The position numbers were made by a program, and so were the translations under genes. A DNA stretch of 64,000 nucleotides, from NCBI RefSeq assembly GCF_006124995.1, contig NZ_QEWN01000086.1, positions 1 through 64,000 of the forward strand, read 5' to 3'. Position 1 is the stretch's first letter, and the number at the start of each line of letters is the position of its first letter. The notes under the pieces are model-generated. The model ran no database searches. It saw only the letters and a program-made list of their open reading frames with translations, and was not told the DNA's origin. Positions 1 through 7,231 of the stretch are shown here, one piece after another. The stretch comes from Vibrio sp. Hep-1b-8 (GTDB lineage Bacteria; Pseudomonadota; Gammaproteobacteria; Enterobacterales; Vibrionaceae).

Positions 1-2
1 GT

Positions 3-422
3 CTCTCGCCTCGTCAGCCAGTAAAAGTCCGACCGATAGGCAGTGGCGTAGCGCAAGAGGGCTTTATTCCCGTTTTTCCCGCTGTGCAGCTCGGCGAGCG
101 GCTAGGCTTTCCCACTCACGGTTTTTACTACCACTTTCATAACGGCAAACTGATCCAAGAGTACCGTATTCTCGGTGATAAAAACTGGGGCTTTTATGCC
201 ACTCACTCAATGCATCACCGCCTTGATCCCGAAAGAGGCTATAACCAGAACCAAAACGCGATATTGGTGTTGTGGAAACTCGGTGGCAAAGTGGTCGAGG
301 GGCAACAAAACAACCCATCATTAAACGAGCTGAATCAGAGAAACCAGCCGAACCCCAACCTCAGCCCGTTAAGCATATTGTCCAAACTGATCTCGAAACG
401 GGTATGCGAGAAACGTGGATGA
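3..422 (+). pseudogene. N-terminal part of a type VI-like effector gene, frameshifted from its downstream part
   Basis: The reading frame is open from the window edge, so the real start lies upstream. It encodes a segment around residues GFYYHFHNGKLIQEYRILGD that resembles the marker (MIX-like) region of type VI secretion effectors; this is a tentative family call. After about base 300 the frame runs into a low-complexity tail and stops at 422, while the natural continuation (a Lys/Pro-rich linker, then a LysM-like stretch) sits in the neighbouring frame of the gene ending at 1747. A single base lost near the run GAGGGG at 297-302 would explain it. I infer that the two parts were one gene. 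Confidence 0.6.
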
Positions 423-1747
423 AGATTGCCAAGCAGTATGGTCTAGCGCCAAAAGCTTTGTTGGAACTTAATCCACAGTACGATGCCGACCCGATGTCTC
501 TATCGGTAGGGGATTCTCTGAATGTAGAAAAACAGCAACCGCTAAGCATTGAAAAAGAGCCTGTTTACGAGATACCACCGGAGAGCCCAAAGCGATTTAA
601 TCAACCTTTAAACACTTTCTATAACTACACCGAGCGATGCTTAGTCGATACCTCAATCGCATCGATCAATCGTCCTGAGTTGATTGAAAAAGACATTCCC
701 GTTGTAAATCTGAAAATAGTGTCTACCGAATCGAAGGCAACAGACTATGGCAAATTGGCATTTTTAGCGTTGCCAGCGAGTACAACCAGTTCTAACCTTG
801 GGATTATCAGTACCAACACCACCTCTACGCTAGGGAAATGGAGTATCACAGGTGAGGCTCTCAGCAGCTTTGCCCGCGTCGGTGGCGGTTTAGTTGCTGC
901 TTTGTGGCCTTCGCAGCTTGGCGATGGAACACTTGAGGGCAACCCTGAGTTTGCGACGAGTGACACAGTTACGATGCGTGTCCGTTTCAATATGTACACC
1001 GATGAAAATGGCAAGCAACAAATCGTTGGTATAAAAACGGGCGAAGGAAGTGCATACGGTGATCGCGTGGCGAAGCGTGAGGCGGTGCAGCAAGGGCAAC
1101 ACTTTATTGCTGAGTTGGATAATGATATCACCATTACCTGGACACCTGACGGCTCAACGGATGTACTCACACCTGATACCGTCCTCCCCGAGAATGACCA
1201 AGTGGATGTTCACAATATCTTGGTTCACCCAATTGAAGAGTACGAGCAAGAAATTGGCACGGTTCTCTACCCAGAAGAAGATCTAGTCGAATATATTATC
1301 ACCTTCCCTGTGGATGCTGGGTTGCCTCCTCTTTACCTGATGTTCCAAAAAACGGCGCGTGATGGGTCTGGGGTTGTTACAGGGAATGGCGAAGATATAA
1401 CGGGCATATGGTTAGAGAAAGCCAGTGAGGGGTTAGGGTCACCAGTTCCGTCGCAAATTGCTGACAAGTTGAGGGATAAGGAATTCAGTAGTTTTGATAG
1501 CTTTAGGAAGGCTTTTTGGATAGAGGTATCTGAAGACTCAATATTGGCTCTCCAATTTATTCCTTCGAATATAAAACGGATGAAAGATGGTAAGGCTCCC
1601 CGAGCAAGATTTAAAGATACGGTGGGTGGACGCCGTTCATTTGAATTACATCACCTCAAAGAAATTCAACATGGTGGGGATGTCTACAATGTTGATAACA
1701 TAAAAGTTAATACACCTAAGAACCATATAAACATTCATAAGGGTTAA
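272..1747 (+). CDS. Pyocin S / colicin E9-like HNH DNase effector, C-terminal part
   Basis: The last ~110 residues match the DNase domain of colicins E2/E8/E9 and S-type pyocins: SPVPSQIADKLR, FDSFRKAFW, then the HNH/beta-beta-alpha-metal site SFELHHLKEI...GGDVYNVDN...TPKNHINIH. His460, His461, His485 and His489 correspond to the colicin E9 metal and catalytic histidines and are all present. Residues about 140-390 look like a pyocin S translocation-type domain; residues 30-85 form a Pro/Lys-rich linker and a LysM-like segment. From memory, V. parahaemolyticus VPA1263 joins MIX, pyocin S and HNH domains in one type VI effector, and this looks like a relative. The GTG at 272 is only the first start codon in frame; the true N-terminus lies upstream in another frame. 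The toxin stop is two bases from the immunity gene. Confidence 0.8.
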   Translation: METRWQSGRGATKQPIIKRAESEKPAEPQPQPVKHIVQTDLETGMRETWMKIAKQYGLAPKALLELNPQYDADPMSLSVGDSLNVEKQQPLSIEKEPVYEIPPESPKRFNQPLNTFYNYTERCLVDTSIASINRPELIEKDIPVVNLKIVSTESKATDYGKLAFLALPASTTSSNLGIISTNTTSTLGKWSITGEALSSFARVGGGLVAALWPSQLGDGTLEGNPEFATSDTVTMRVRFNMYTDENGKQQIVGIKTGEGSAYGDRVAKREAVQQGQHFIAELDNDITITWTPDGSTDVLTPDTVLPENDQVDVHNILVHPIEEYEQEIGTVLYPEEDLVEYIITFPVDAGLPPLYLMFQKTARDGSGVVTGNGEDITGIWLEKASEGLGSPVPSQIADKLRDKEFSSFDSFRKAFWIEVSEDSILALQFIPSNIKRMKDGKAPRARFKDTVGGRRSFELHHLKEIQHGGDVYNVDNIKVNTPKNHINIHKG

Positions 1748-1749
1748 CG

Positions 1750-2004
1750 ATGAGATTACATGATAGGTTAGAAGACTATACCGAGTTAGAGTTTTTGGAG
1801 TTACTAAACATTATTATCAGCGCAGAAGGTTCTGAAGAATATCAAGATGAATTACTTGAAAACTTTATCGCTACAACAGAACATCCAGATGGTTCAGACC
1901 TAATTTATTACCCAGAAAATCCTATAGATGGAACGCCAGAAAATATTGTTAGAATCGTCAAAAAATGGCGCTTGTCTCAGGGCTTACCTGGTTTTAAAAA
2001 ATGA
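1750..2004 (+). CDS. Colicin E9/pyocin-type DNase immunity protein (Im9-like)
   Basis: This 84-residue acidic protein matches the colicin/pyocin immunity family (Im2/Im7/Im8/Im9). It has a YTELEFL helix I, the hallmark helix III TEHPDGSDLIYYP (Asp50, Tyr53 and Tyr54 match the Im9 energetic hot-spot residues) and an ending KKWRLSQGLPGFKK. Im proteins bind an exosite of the HNH DNase beside the active site and block access to DNA. The start ATG lies two bases after the DNase gene stop, so the two are translationally coupled. It should neutralise the neighbouring DNase. The family call is firm; the specificity partner is inferred from adjacency. Confidence 0.93.
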   Translation: MRLHDRLEDYTELEFLELLNIIISAEGSEEYQDELLENFIATTEHPDGSDLIYYPENPIDGTPENIVRIVKKWRLSQGLPGFKK

Positions 2005-2182
2005 TATAAATGAGCCTGTCGATTAGATGGGGCTCTTGAAATTAACCACCTTTACGTCTCTCAAGTTGCGATGGCAAGCCGTGTTGTGATGGTGTTAACT
2101 CTCTACTCATTCTGTTATCCATAATGCTGATGAAATTATTGCAAAAGGTCTGGTACCGAATTTAGGTAAGCGTATAGCGAAT

Positions 2183-2581
2183 GTGGCGATTGGTATCGCG
2201 ACATCTCGTGGAGTCGGTTACGTAGGGCTAGCGCTTGGTGCAGCAAGTGGTACGAAGAATATTTATGAAGCCTGTTCTATCGATGGTTCAGGAGAATGCG
2301 GCAAAGTGACGGCTCGTGAAATTGGTGGCTTTCTTGGAGGTTGGCTTGTTGGAGCACAAACGGGGCAATGGGCAGCTTCAGGAACATTGTTAGCACTTGG
2401 TGTTGTCGGGATTACATCTGCCCCTGTCCTTGCTATAGCTTCAATTAGTGCATTCGTCGTTGGAGGTGCTGCTGGAGGTGTTATAGGGGCAACTATTGGT
2501 AAAAGCACAGGAGATATTGTGTATGAAAAAGCCATCGAGTTTACAGAAGCAACTGAAGCACTAGTAGAGGACTTATTTTGA
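2183..2581 (+). CDS. Orphan glycine-rich membrane-active toxin tip (displaced effector C-terminus)
   Basis: This frame encodes a Gly/Ala-rich protein with two or three hydrophobic stretches (around GGFLGGWLVGAQTG, VVGITSAPVLAIASISA and VVGGAAGGVIGATIG) and ends in acidic residues. Such glycine-zipper C-termini occur in PAAR or MIX effectors that disrupt membranes; the arrangement recalls the Tme/Tmi pairs of vibrios, but I cannot confirm membership. The coding pattern extends upstream of the GTG at 2183 to about 2102 without a start, just after a stop codon at 2096, so this looks like the severed C-terminus of a larger effector. Its TGA overlaps the TTG start of the next gene. Whether it is translated is unknown. 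Confidence 0.55.
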   Translation: MAIGIATSRGVGYVGLALGAASGTKNIYEACSIDGSGECGKVTAREIGGFLGGWLVGAQTGQWAASGTLLALGVVGITSAPVLAIASISAFVVGGAAGGVIGATIGKSTGDIVYEKAIEFTEATEALVEDLF

Positions 2582-2943
2582 GTGATTTTCTTAACGTTAT
2601 AAGTGGAGTTTTTGCAATTTACGCCATAATCTGGGGAATCTCTGGCGTGCTCATGAGTGCTGTGGTTGGTTTAGGTAACGTACAACGCATTGTTTTTATT
2701 GATAAGCAACTAGCTAAAGACTTAGACAAGCTTTACGATGAAAAAGGTTATCTAAGATGGCAATTCCAAACCTCTTACTCAATAGTCAGTCGTCTAACAA
2801 GGTACTGGATAGCTTACCCTTTTATAAGATATCGAGTTAAGACTGAATCAAAAAAATTTAGATTGTTTATGTGGATTAATAGTATTGGGATATGGAGTTG
2901 GCTTCTAGCTCCTTCCCTATCTTTTGTAGAAAAATTAATGTAA
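2578..2943 (+). CDS. Predicted membrane immunity protein for the orphan toxin tip
   Basis: The 121-residue protein has a hydrophobic N-terminal segment (residues about 8-32), a charged middle (KQLAKDLDKLYDEKGYLRW) and a second hydrophobic C-terminal segment (IGIWSWLLAPSLSF), predicting two membrane passes. The TTG start overlaps the preceding TGA, a coupling typical of toxin-immunity pairs. Immunity proteins against membrane-disrupting effectors are usually small inner-membrane proteins, which fits the glycine-rich toxin upstream. I do not recognise the family; the function is inferred from position and topology. It ends 46 bases before the IS10-like element. Confidence 0.5.
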   Translation: MSDFLNVISGVFAIYAIIWGISGVLMSAVVGLGNVQRIVFIDKQLAKDLDKLYDEKGYLRWQFQTSYSIVSRLTRYWIAYPFIRYRVKTESKKFRLFMWINSIGIWSWLLAPSLSFVEKLM

Positions 2944-2989
2944 CCGCAGTTGTGTGAAATCAACGTACATTCAGCAAAGTTACGATGCG

Positions 2990-4318
2990 CTGAGGGATCC
3001 CCTCATAAATCCGCCAGTGCATAGCCATCTTTTAAGAGCTGCTCAGCTAGAGCCATGGCCGTTGCTAAGAGGTGTTGTGTAGTAATCTCGTAGTCTGGTC
3101 GCCTGAGGACTTCCATACCTAATCGAACGGTAGACAGGACATTTCGATTTCTGACTGTATTCGCTTGAAAGTGCCTATCCCACCCTTGTTGCTGTGCATG
3201 TATTCCTACCAGCCAAAACATGAGTTGCAGCATTAAAGCTATCAGCAAAATAATATCGAACCTTTTGGGGCAACTAGTGCGGTTTTGACGTAGGCCTAAT
3301 CCGTAAGCGGGACTCTTTAAGTCTCGGAAGGTTTCCTCTATCTGCATGCGCTTTGCGTAAAGCCTCACCAACTGCTTGGGAGTACGAGACGCCGTTGGTA
3401 AGTTAGTTGCCAATACCCATGGCTCCTTTGCTGAGTCAGAGTACACCTTCGGCGATGGATGGTGACAGTTTGTTCGGGTAGAACGCTGATTCTTACGGCC
3501 TTTAGGCAATGCTCTATACAGCGCTATTTGGCGGTTGATGGCATTGCTTTGGGTCAGCTTTTGGTAACCAAGACTTTTGGCTCTGCTAGAGGCTTTGCTA
3601 TGTAACTTACTGACTGGCTGCCAATTCTCGGCACCGAGTTCAGCAAATTGTACTTTACCTCTTACTCGACTCAGCCAGTACCATCCGTGCTCTTCAACAG
3701 ACTTGTACCATGGCACTTTAAATCCAGCATCACTGATAATGAGTGGGGTCACAGAGGAAGGTAAAATGCTCGCCAGATCAGATAAAAACTGGTCATGAGC
3801 TGACTTAGAACACTGCTTTGAAAGTGGAAAGGCCTTTTCATATAAAGTGACCGAACGCCCTTGTAGCGCCACTGATGCTCGGAGCACCATAAGCCTCTTG
3901 TGTTCACGGATATCAGACCAATCGACGAGAACCACTGGCATGGGGTTACCCGCACAGATAAAGCTAGCATGCCAACGATAAACGGCAAGTCTCTCTTGAT
4001 GCAGGTGGTGGTTACCTAAAAGACGATCCATCCGCTTTATATTGTGCTTAGTTCTAGCTTGGCAAGGTAAGTTGCGACCAAGTTCGGTGAGCGTAAGGGT
4101 TTTGCTATCAAGCAATGCTCGGCAAGCTAGCATTAAGCTATTAAGTCGCTTTAAGTGCAGTTCAGGGCAGAATTGGTAGAGAGAATCATGTAAGATATTG
4201 AGTTCGCGCATCTTGTTGTTTGGTTGTTGTTTTTTGGCGAAACCATTTGATCACATGACAAGATGTGCATCTACCTTAACTTGATGATTTTTATCTAAAT
4301 CATCAGGGGATTCCTCAG
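2990..4318 (-). mobile_element. Complete IS10-like insertion sequence (IS4 family)
   Basis: The 1329-bp unit has the length of classical IS10. Ends are CTGAGGGATCCCCTCAT at 2990 and, on the other strand, CTGAGGAATCCCCTGAT from 4318: near-perfect inverted repeats. The region in front of the transposase matches the IS10 outside-end region, including a GATC in the promoter-proximal stretch (4249), where Dam methylation controls IS10. The single transposase gene is intact. The nine bases on each side (tacgatgcg and catcaagtg) do not match, so there is no target-site duplication. Confidence 0.9.
3003..4211 (-). CDS. IS10-like transposase (IS4 family, DDE)
   Basis: The 402 residues match IS10-right transposase in length and along the whole sequence (MRELNILHDSLYQFCPELHLKRLNS start; VLVDWSDIR, SDAGFKVPWY and the YAKRMQIEETFRDLKSPAYG Y(2)R(3)E(6)K signature). 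The DDE residues lie in VDWSD, ISDAGF and QIEETFRD. It catalyses cut-and-paste transposition through hairpin intermediates. No internal stop or frameshift is visible, so the element could be active. Its start ATG lies about 107 bases inside the right end, as in IS10. Confidence 0.95.
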   Translation of the reverse strand: MRELNILHDSLYQFCPELHLKRLNSLMLACRALLDSKTLTLTELGRNLPCQARTKHNIKRMDRLLGNHHLHQERLAVYRWHASFICAGNPMPVVLVDWSDIREHKRLMVLRASVALQGRSVTLYEKAFPLSKQCSKSAHDQFLSDLASILPSSVTPLIISDAGFKVPWYKSVEEHGWYWLSRVRGKVQFAELGAENWQPVSKLHSKASSRAKSLGYQKLTQSNAINRQIALYRALPKGRKNQRSTRTNCHHPSPKVYSDSAKEPWVLATNLPTASRTPKQLVRLYAKRMQIEETFRDLKSPAYGLGLRQNRTSCPKRFDIILLIALMLQLMFWLVGIHAQQQGWDRHFQANTVRNRNVLSTVRLGMEVLRRPDYEITTQHLLATAMALAEQLLKDGYALADL

Positions 4319-4732
4319 CATCAAGTGTTCATTTTCTTCCCCTGTTCATTTTTTATGAACAAACTAAAAAATGAACAGAACCTTATATTCCCAGCTTTTG
4401 TTTCTCAGTCTCAAACTCTTTAAATAACTAATGAGTAGTTAAGGTTTCATAAATGAAGAAAAATCAAGATAATGAGTAGTGAAATTATCATTAGCAATAG
4501 ATACGCCTTCCAATCAATCACCGATGAAATTTATTTAAAGCGTGAACAGTGGCTATTTTTACCCACAGCACATATGGAAATAACTAACTCTTAATTAGCA
4601 GGGCACTATTCCGTATACTCCGCACTACCATGCTAATTTGAACAACGAGCTGATCTCTAAACTGGAAGCCTACACAGGTTTCCCTATCAACTATGCGTAA
4701 AAATTTACACATTAATTGATAAAACCAAGCAT
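4319..4732. other. Gene-poor spacer with a degraded gene tail
   Basis: This roughly 410-base stretch between the IS10-like element and the hipA-like gene is AT-rich and lacks an intact gene. Reading + strand to the stop at 4698-4700 gives a plausible C-terminal peptide, ...ELISKLEAYTGFPINYA, preceded by no start; I do not recognise its parent gene. It also contains the 14-bp inverted repeat described separately. The missing gene body and the absent IS10 target duplication together suggest a deletion here. Confidence 0.4.
4342..4378. repeat. Perfect 14-bp inverted repeat with nested TGTTCAT motifs
   Basis: CTGTTCATTTTTTA (4342-4355) is exactly reverse-complemented at 4365-4378 across a nine-base loop. 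TGTTCA is also paired with TGAACA in a shorter nested palindrome (4343-4361), and another TGTTCAT lies just upstream at 4326. The arms end in T runs. It could be a bidirectional terminator or a clustered operator; the nested, reiterated motif favours protein binding. Confidence 0.5.
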
Positions 4733-4754
4733 TATGAGTACTATAGTACTCATA
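4733..4754. promoter_or_regulatory. Perfect 22-bp palindrome, candidate operator of the hipA-like operon
   Basis: The core ATGAGTACTATAGTACTCAT (4734-4753) is its own reverse complement, and one more base pair on each side also matches. It lies six bases before the ribosome-binding site GTGGAG (4761-4766) of the hipA-like gene. HipB-type antitoxins are dimeric HTH proteins that repress their own operon by binding such palindromes, so this is the likely autoregulatory operator. Confidence 0.6.
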
Positions 4755-4772
4755 GATAGAGTGGAGTCCTCA

Positions 4773-6134
4773 ATGGAAGAATTAAACATACAAGCTTTTA
4801 TCAAAGGTGAATGGCTAGACATTGCTGTCATTTCATTTCCGAAAAGTAAACAGAACAACTTCCGAGTGACTGAACTCAATTACCTCGGAGACTACGCATT
4901 AGAACATCATGAAAAAGATGACCTACACGCCGTATCAATGAACCTGCCTGTATCTTTTTTCTTTGACGACATGGGGCGGCCTGGATGGCTAACTTTTCTT
5001 GATGACATAATGCCAAGTGGGGCAAGCAGACGCTATTGGGTCAAACATCTAGACATTGAAGATCTTTCAATTGATGAACAAGACTATGTTTTACTAAAGT
5101 TTGGCACAATGTCGCCTATCGGCAACTTGCGAGTAAAAGACTCTCTACCAGAAAGCTATGAAGAGTCAGATACCCTCTACTTTTCTCTAGACGATGTAAA
5201 AAACCGCGCAAGTGACTTTTTAGATTATGCTCAACAAAGAGGGGCTGCGGCTGGCGGTGCGACAGGCGCAGGAGGTGAAGCTCCAAAACTAATCTTGCGT
5301 TGCTCTAAAGAAATCACAGAGCCAAGTAAGATATGGATCGATCCTTATCAAGATGATAACACCAACCAAGATCTACACTATTTAGTCAAGTATCCTAGAG
5401 GCTCAAGAAGCACTGTTGACTGCAATATTCTTCGAGCTGAGTTTCATTATTATCACGAACTCACCTCTATGGGTTTTGATACCATACCAATCCAAAATAT
5501 GCGATTAGAAGAAGGATTAAACTACCCTTCTTTATGGTTGCCTAGGTTTGATATTCGTTTTAACGAAAAGCAACAGATTGAAAAATTCGGAATGGAGTCT
5601 GTCTACTCCATTTTGAATAAAGGTGCAGGCGTTACTCTAGAGCATGAAGCGACGATTAGAACGTTAATTGAAAAAATCACCCATAGTCATATGGTGCAAA
5701 ATCAAGGGTATGACTTTGATGTTCAGAGCTTTGTTGTAGAGTGGGTAAAGAGAGACTTACTCAACATCCTATTTGGCAATAGCGACAACCACGGTAGAAA
5801 CACCTCATTCTTAAAAGGTGATGGTTATATTAAATTAGCCCCAATCTACGATTTTGCTCCAATGAAAGCCGATCCAGAAGGTATTCCAAGAACTACAAAA
5901 TGGAAAGCCCCACTAGAAGTTGGAGGCACTTACAATTTTATCGGTATTGCAGAATCACTGTCTGACCTTGTGCCGAGTGAGCTCTTACTGAGCGAGCTTA
6001 AAGATACCTCAGAAAAATGTCTGGATCTTAAAGAACGACTGGTCGCTCGTGGGGTTCCAGAGCAGATCATTAAAATGCCAGCTATTGGATTAAATCATAT
6101 CCCTGGAAAATTGAAAAAATGGGGGCTGTTATGA
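4773..6134 (+). CDS. HipA-family serine/threonine kinase toxin
   Basis: The 453-residue protein carries HipA-like kinase signatures: a Gly-rich loop (GAAAGGATGAGGEAPK, about residues 157-172), the catalytic loop NSDNHGRN with Asp338 and Asn343, and the metal-binding YDF motif with Asp360 (APIYDFAPM). HipA kinases phosphorylate an aminoacyl-tRNA synthetase or other target and arrest growth; this target is unknown. ATG 4773 is chosen over the upstream TTG 4716 because GTGGAG precedes it by six bases and the extra residues would overlap the palindrome. The stop overlaps the next start in ATGA. Unlike classical hipBA, the toxin gene comes first. Confidence 0.85.
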   Translation: MEELNIQAFIKGEWLDIAVISFPKSKQNNFRVTELNYLGDYALEHHEKDDLHAVSMNLPVSFFFDDMGRPGWLTFLDDIMPSGASRRYWVKHLDIEDLSIDEQDYVLLKFGTMSPIGNLRVKDSLPESYEESDTLYFSLDDVKNRASDFLDYAQQRGAAAGGATGAGGEAPKLILRCSKEITEPSKIWIDPYQDDNTNQDLHYLVKYPRGSRSTVDCNILRAEFHYYHELTSMGFDTIPIQNMRLEEGLNYPSLWLPRFDIRFNEKQQIEKFGMESVYSILNKGAGVTLEHEATIRTLIEKITHSHMVQNQGYDFDVQSFVVEWVKRDLLNILFGNSDNHGRNTSFLKGDGYIKLAPIYDFAPMKADPEGIPRTTKWKAPLEVGGTYNFIGIAESLSDLVPSELLLSELKDTSEKCLDLKERLVARGVPEQIIKMPAIGLNHIPGKLKKWGLL

Positions 6135-6601
6135 GCAATAATAACAAGTCATCTAAAGAGTCTATAAATGATGTCGTTAACCGTCTCCGACATAATCGCA
6201 AACAGGTCTCTAGTCCTCACAATACAAACAGTGACGACAACGTAAAGGCTGATACTGTTAACATCGGAGGTCGCACTTCTCAAAGGGCATCAAAAAAGAC
6301 TCTACCTCCAAAAGCAACCGAACGCAGCAGGATAGTAAATCAAATAGTTAAACAACTACTGTTCGGCGAACTAACCCAAGGTCAGGCACTGAAAGAGCTT
6401 CGGATCAATGTTTTAGGTTTAAAGCAAGATGTTTACGCAAGGCTCGTAGATGTGTCCCGAAAAACCCTCTCTGATATAGAGAATGATCGTGGTAACTACA
6501 AAACAGACATATTGAATAAAGTCTTCAAACCTTTTGGTCTAAAAGTTGGTCTAATCCCGTCCTCATCGAGTATGCTAAACTCATTGCTCGATAATAACTG
6601 A
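6131..6601 (+). CDS. HipB-like HTH antitoxin
   Basis: The 156-residue protein has a hydrophilic, Ser/Asn/Lys-rich N-terminal half and a C-terminal Xre-type helix-turn-helix region (about residues 85-145: LTQGQALKELRINVLGLKQDVYARLVDVSRKTLSDIENDRGNYKTDIL), resembling HipB and other antitoxins. ATG 6131 overlaps the hipA-like stop (ATGA) and is preferred to the upstream ATG 6119, which lies inside the toxin gene. It should bind the upstream kinase and repress the operon at the palindrome. The long N-terminal extension is unusual, since E. coli HipB has only 88 residues. Confidence 0.8.
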   Translation: MSNNNKSSKESINDVVNRLRHNRKQVSSPHNTNSDDNVKADTVNIGGRTSQRASKKTLPPKATERSRIVNQIVKQLLFGELTQGQALKELRINVLGLKQDVYARLVDVSRKTLSDIENDRGNYKTDILNKVFKPFGLKVGLIPSSSSMLNSLLDNN

Positions 6602-6690
6602 TCACCTACTGATAGCTAACGGTCGCAGAGGGGGTAATTTTAAGATTATTTTGCTATGATTTCGTCAGTCCGTAATAGCTAAAAGTTATA

Positions 6691-6711
6691 TTTGGACGGG
6701 GGTTCAGTTCC
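6691..6711 (+). other. Sequence resembling the ssrA 3' T-arm, possible old att remnant
   Basis: TTTGGACGGGGGTTCAGTTCC agrees at 18 of 21 positions with the tmRNA T-arm segment of ssrA, which ends at 8747 on the opposite strand. Islands that insert at ssrA duplicate its 3' end, so this may be a decayed, inverted attachment site. The match is short and could be chance. Confidence 0.3.
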
Positions 6712-6794
6712 TTTTGAAGTAGGATTTTCATGTAACATTCAATGTAACACTAAATTCAAACGTATCCGCCCCATGATCCCACGGGGCGACACTG

Positions 6795-7077
6795 CTAGTG
6801 TTTGAAGTTCCAAGGCAGGAGCGCATCGATATCCGGCTCCGCTTTCGCCAGCTCTTTCATATACTTGACCATATAGTCGTATAGGATAAGACCATTGGCT
6901 TTCGCGGTCTCGACGATACTGTAAAGCATCGCACTCGCTTCAGCTCCATTGGGATTGGTCGAGAAGAGTTCTTTCTCCCAATAACCAGCGGCTTAATGGC
7001 GCGTTCAGCACGGTTATTGTCTATCGATAAGTGACCGTCATCGATATAACGAATGAGCTTTGGCCATTGACCAAGAG
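6795..7077 (-). pseudogene. IS66-family transposase (TnpC) C-terminal remnant
   Basis: Translated on the minus strand, the segment gives the IS66 TnpC ending: DGHLSIDNNRAERAIKPLVI, then in a shifted frame NPNGAEASAMLYSIVETAKA and ANGLILYDYMVKYMKELAKA to a stop at 6795. About four bases are missing near GRKN (about 6970-6985), which breaks the frame. Only the last ~90 codons survive, so this is a dead fragment. Upstream parts of the element are absent. Confidence 0.8.
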
Positions 7078-7082
7078 TGTAC

Positions 7083-7191
7083 TTATCACACTATCGACTT
7101 GTTAGAAAAATATGGCTATGTGTACAGCCGAGATTTGACAAGAATAACTCCAACGGGAATACATTTGATGTACATTAAAGCAACGTTTTGA
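7083..7191 (+). pseudogene. C-terminal fragment of an unidentified gene
   Basis: One frame reads TIDLLEKYGYVYSRDLTRI and then TPTGIHLMYIKATF to a TGA at 7189-7191, with convincing amino-acid composition, but it begins abruptly where the IS66 fragment ends. The pattern could be the end of a small winged-helix-like protein. The gene's 5' part was lost in the IS66 rearrangement. No family is recognised. Confidence 0.4.
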
Positions 7192-7208
7192 GTTGGTTTA
7201 CACATTTA

Positions 7209-7222
7209 ATGGTGCCTGTCCT
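7209..7222. repeat. Left copy of a 14-bp inverted repeat bounding the twin-IS110 unit
   Basis: ATGGTGCCTGTCCT here is exactly reverse-complemented at 8605-8618. It immediately follows the truncated end of the minus-strand IS110 gene. GGTGCCTGTCC-type motifs are found, from memory, near IS200-like (Y1) transposase elements. The adjacent decamer CTCATTCGTC is tandemly doubled at 7221-7240. Confidence 0.7.
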
Positions 7223-7231
7223 CATTCGTCC

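Noticed and set aside
285..320. Programmed -1 frameshift in the effector gene
   Set aside because: The zero-frame codons (CAA CAA AAC AAC) do not form an X XXY YYZ slippery heptamer, and no following stem or pseudoknot is evident; an indel is simpler.
745..1170. Minus-strand open frame within the HNH effector gene
   Set aside because: It is the antisense shadow of a well-supported gene, without a ribosome-binding site or a recognisable family.
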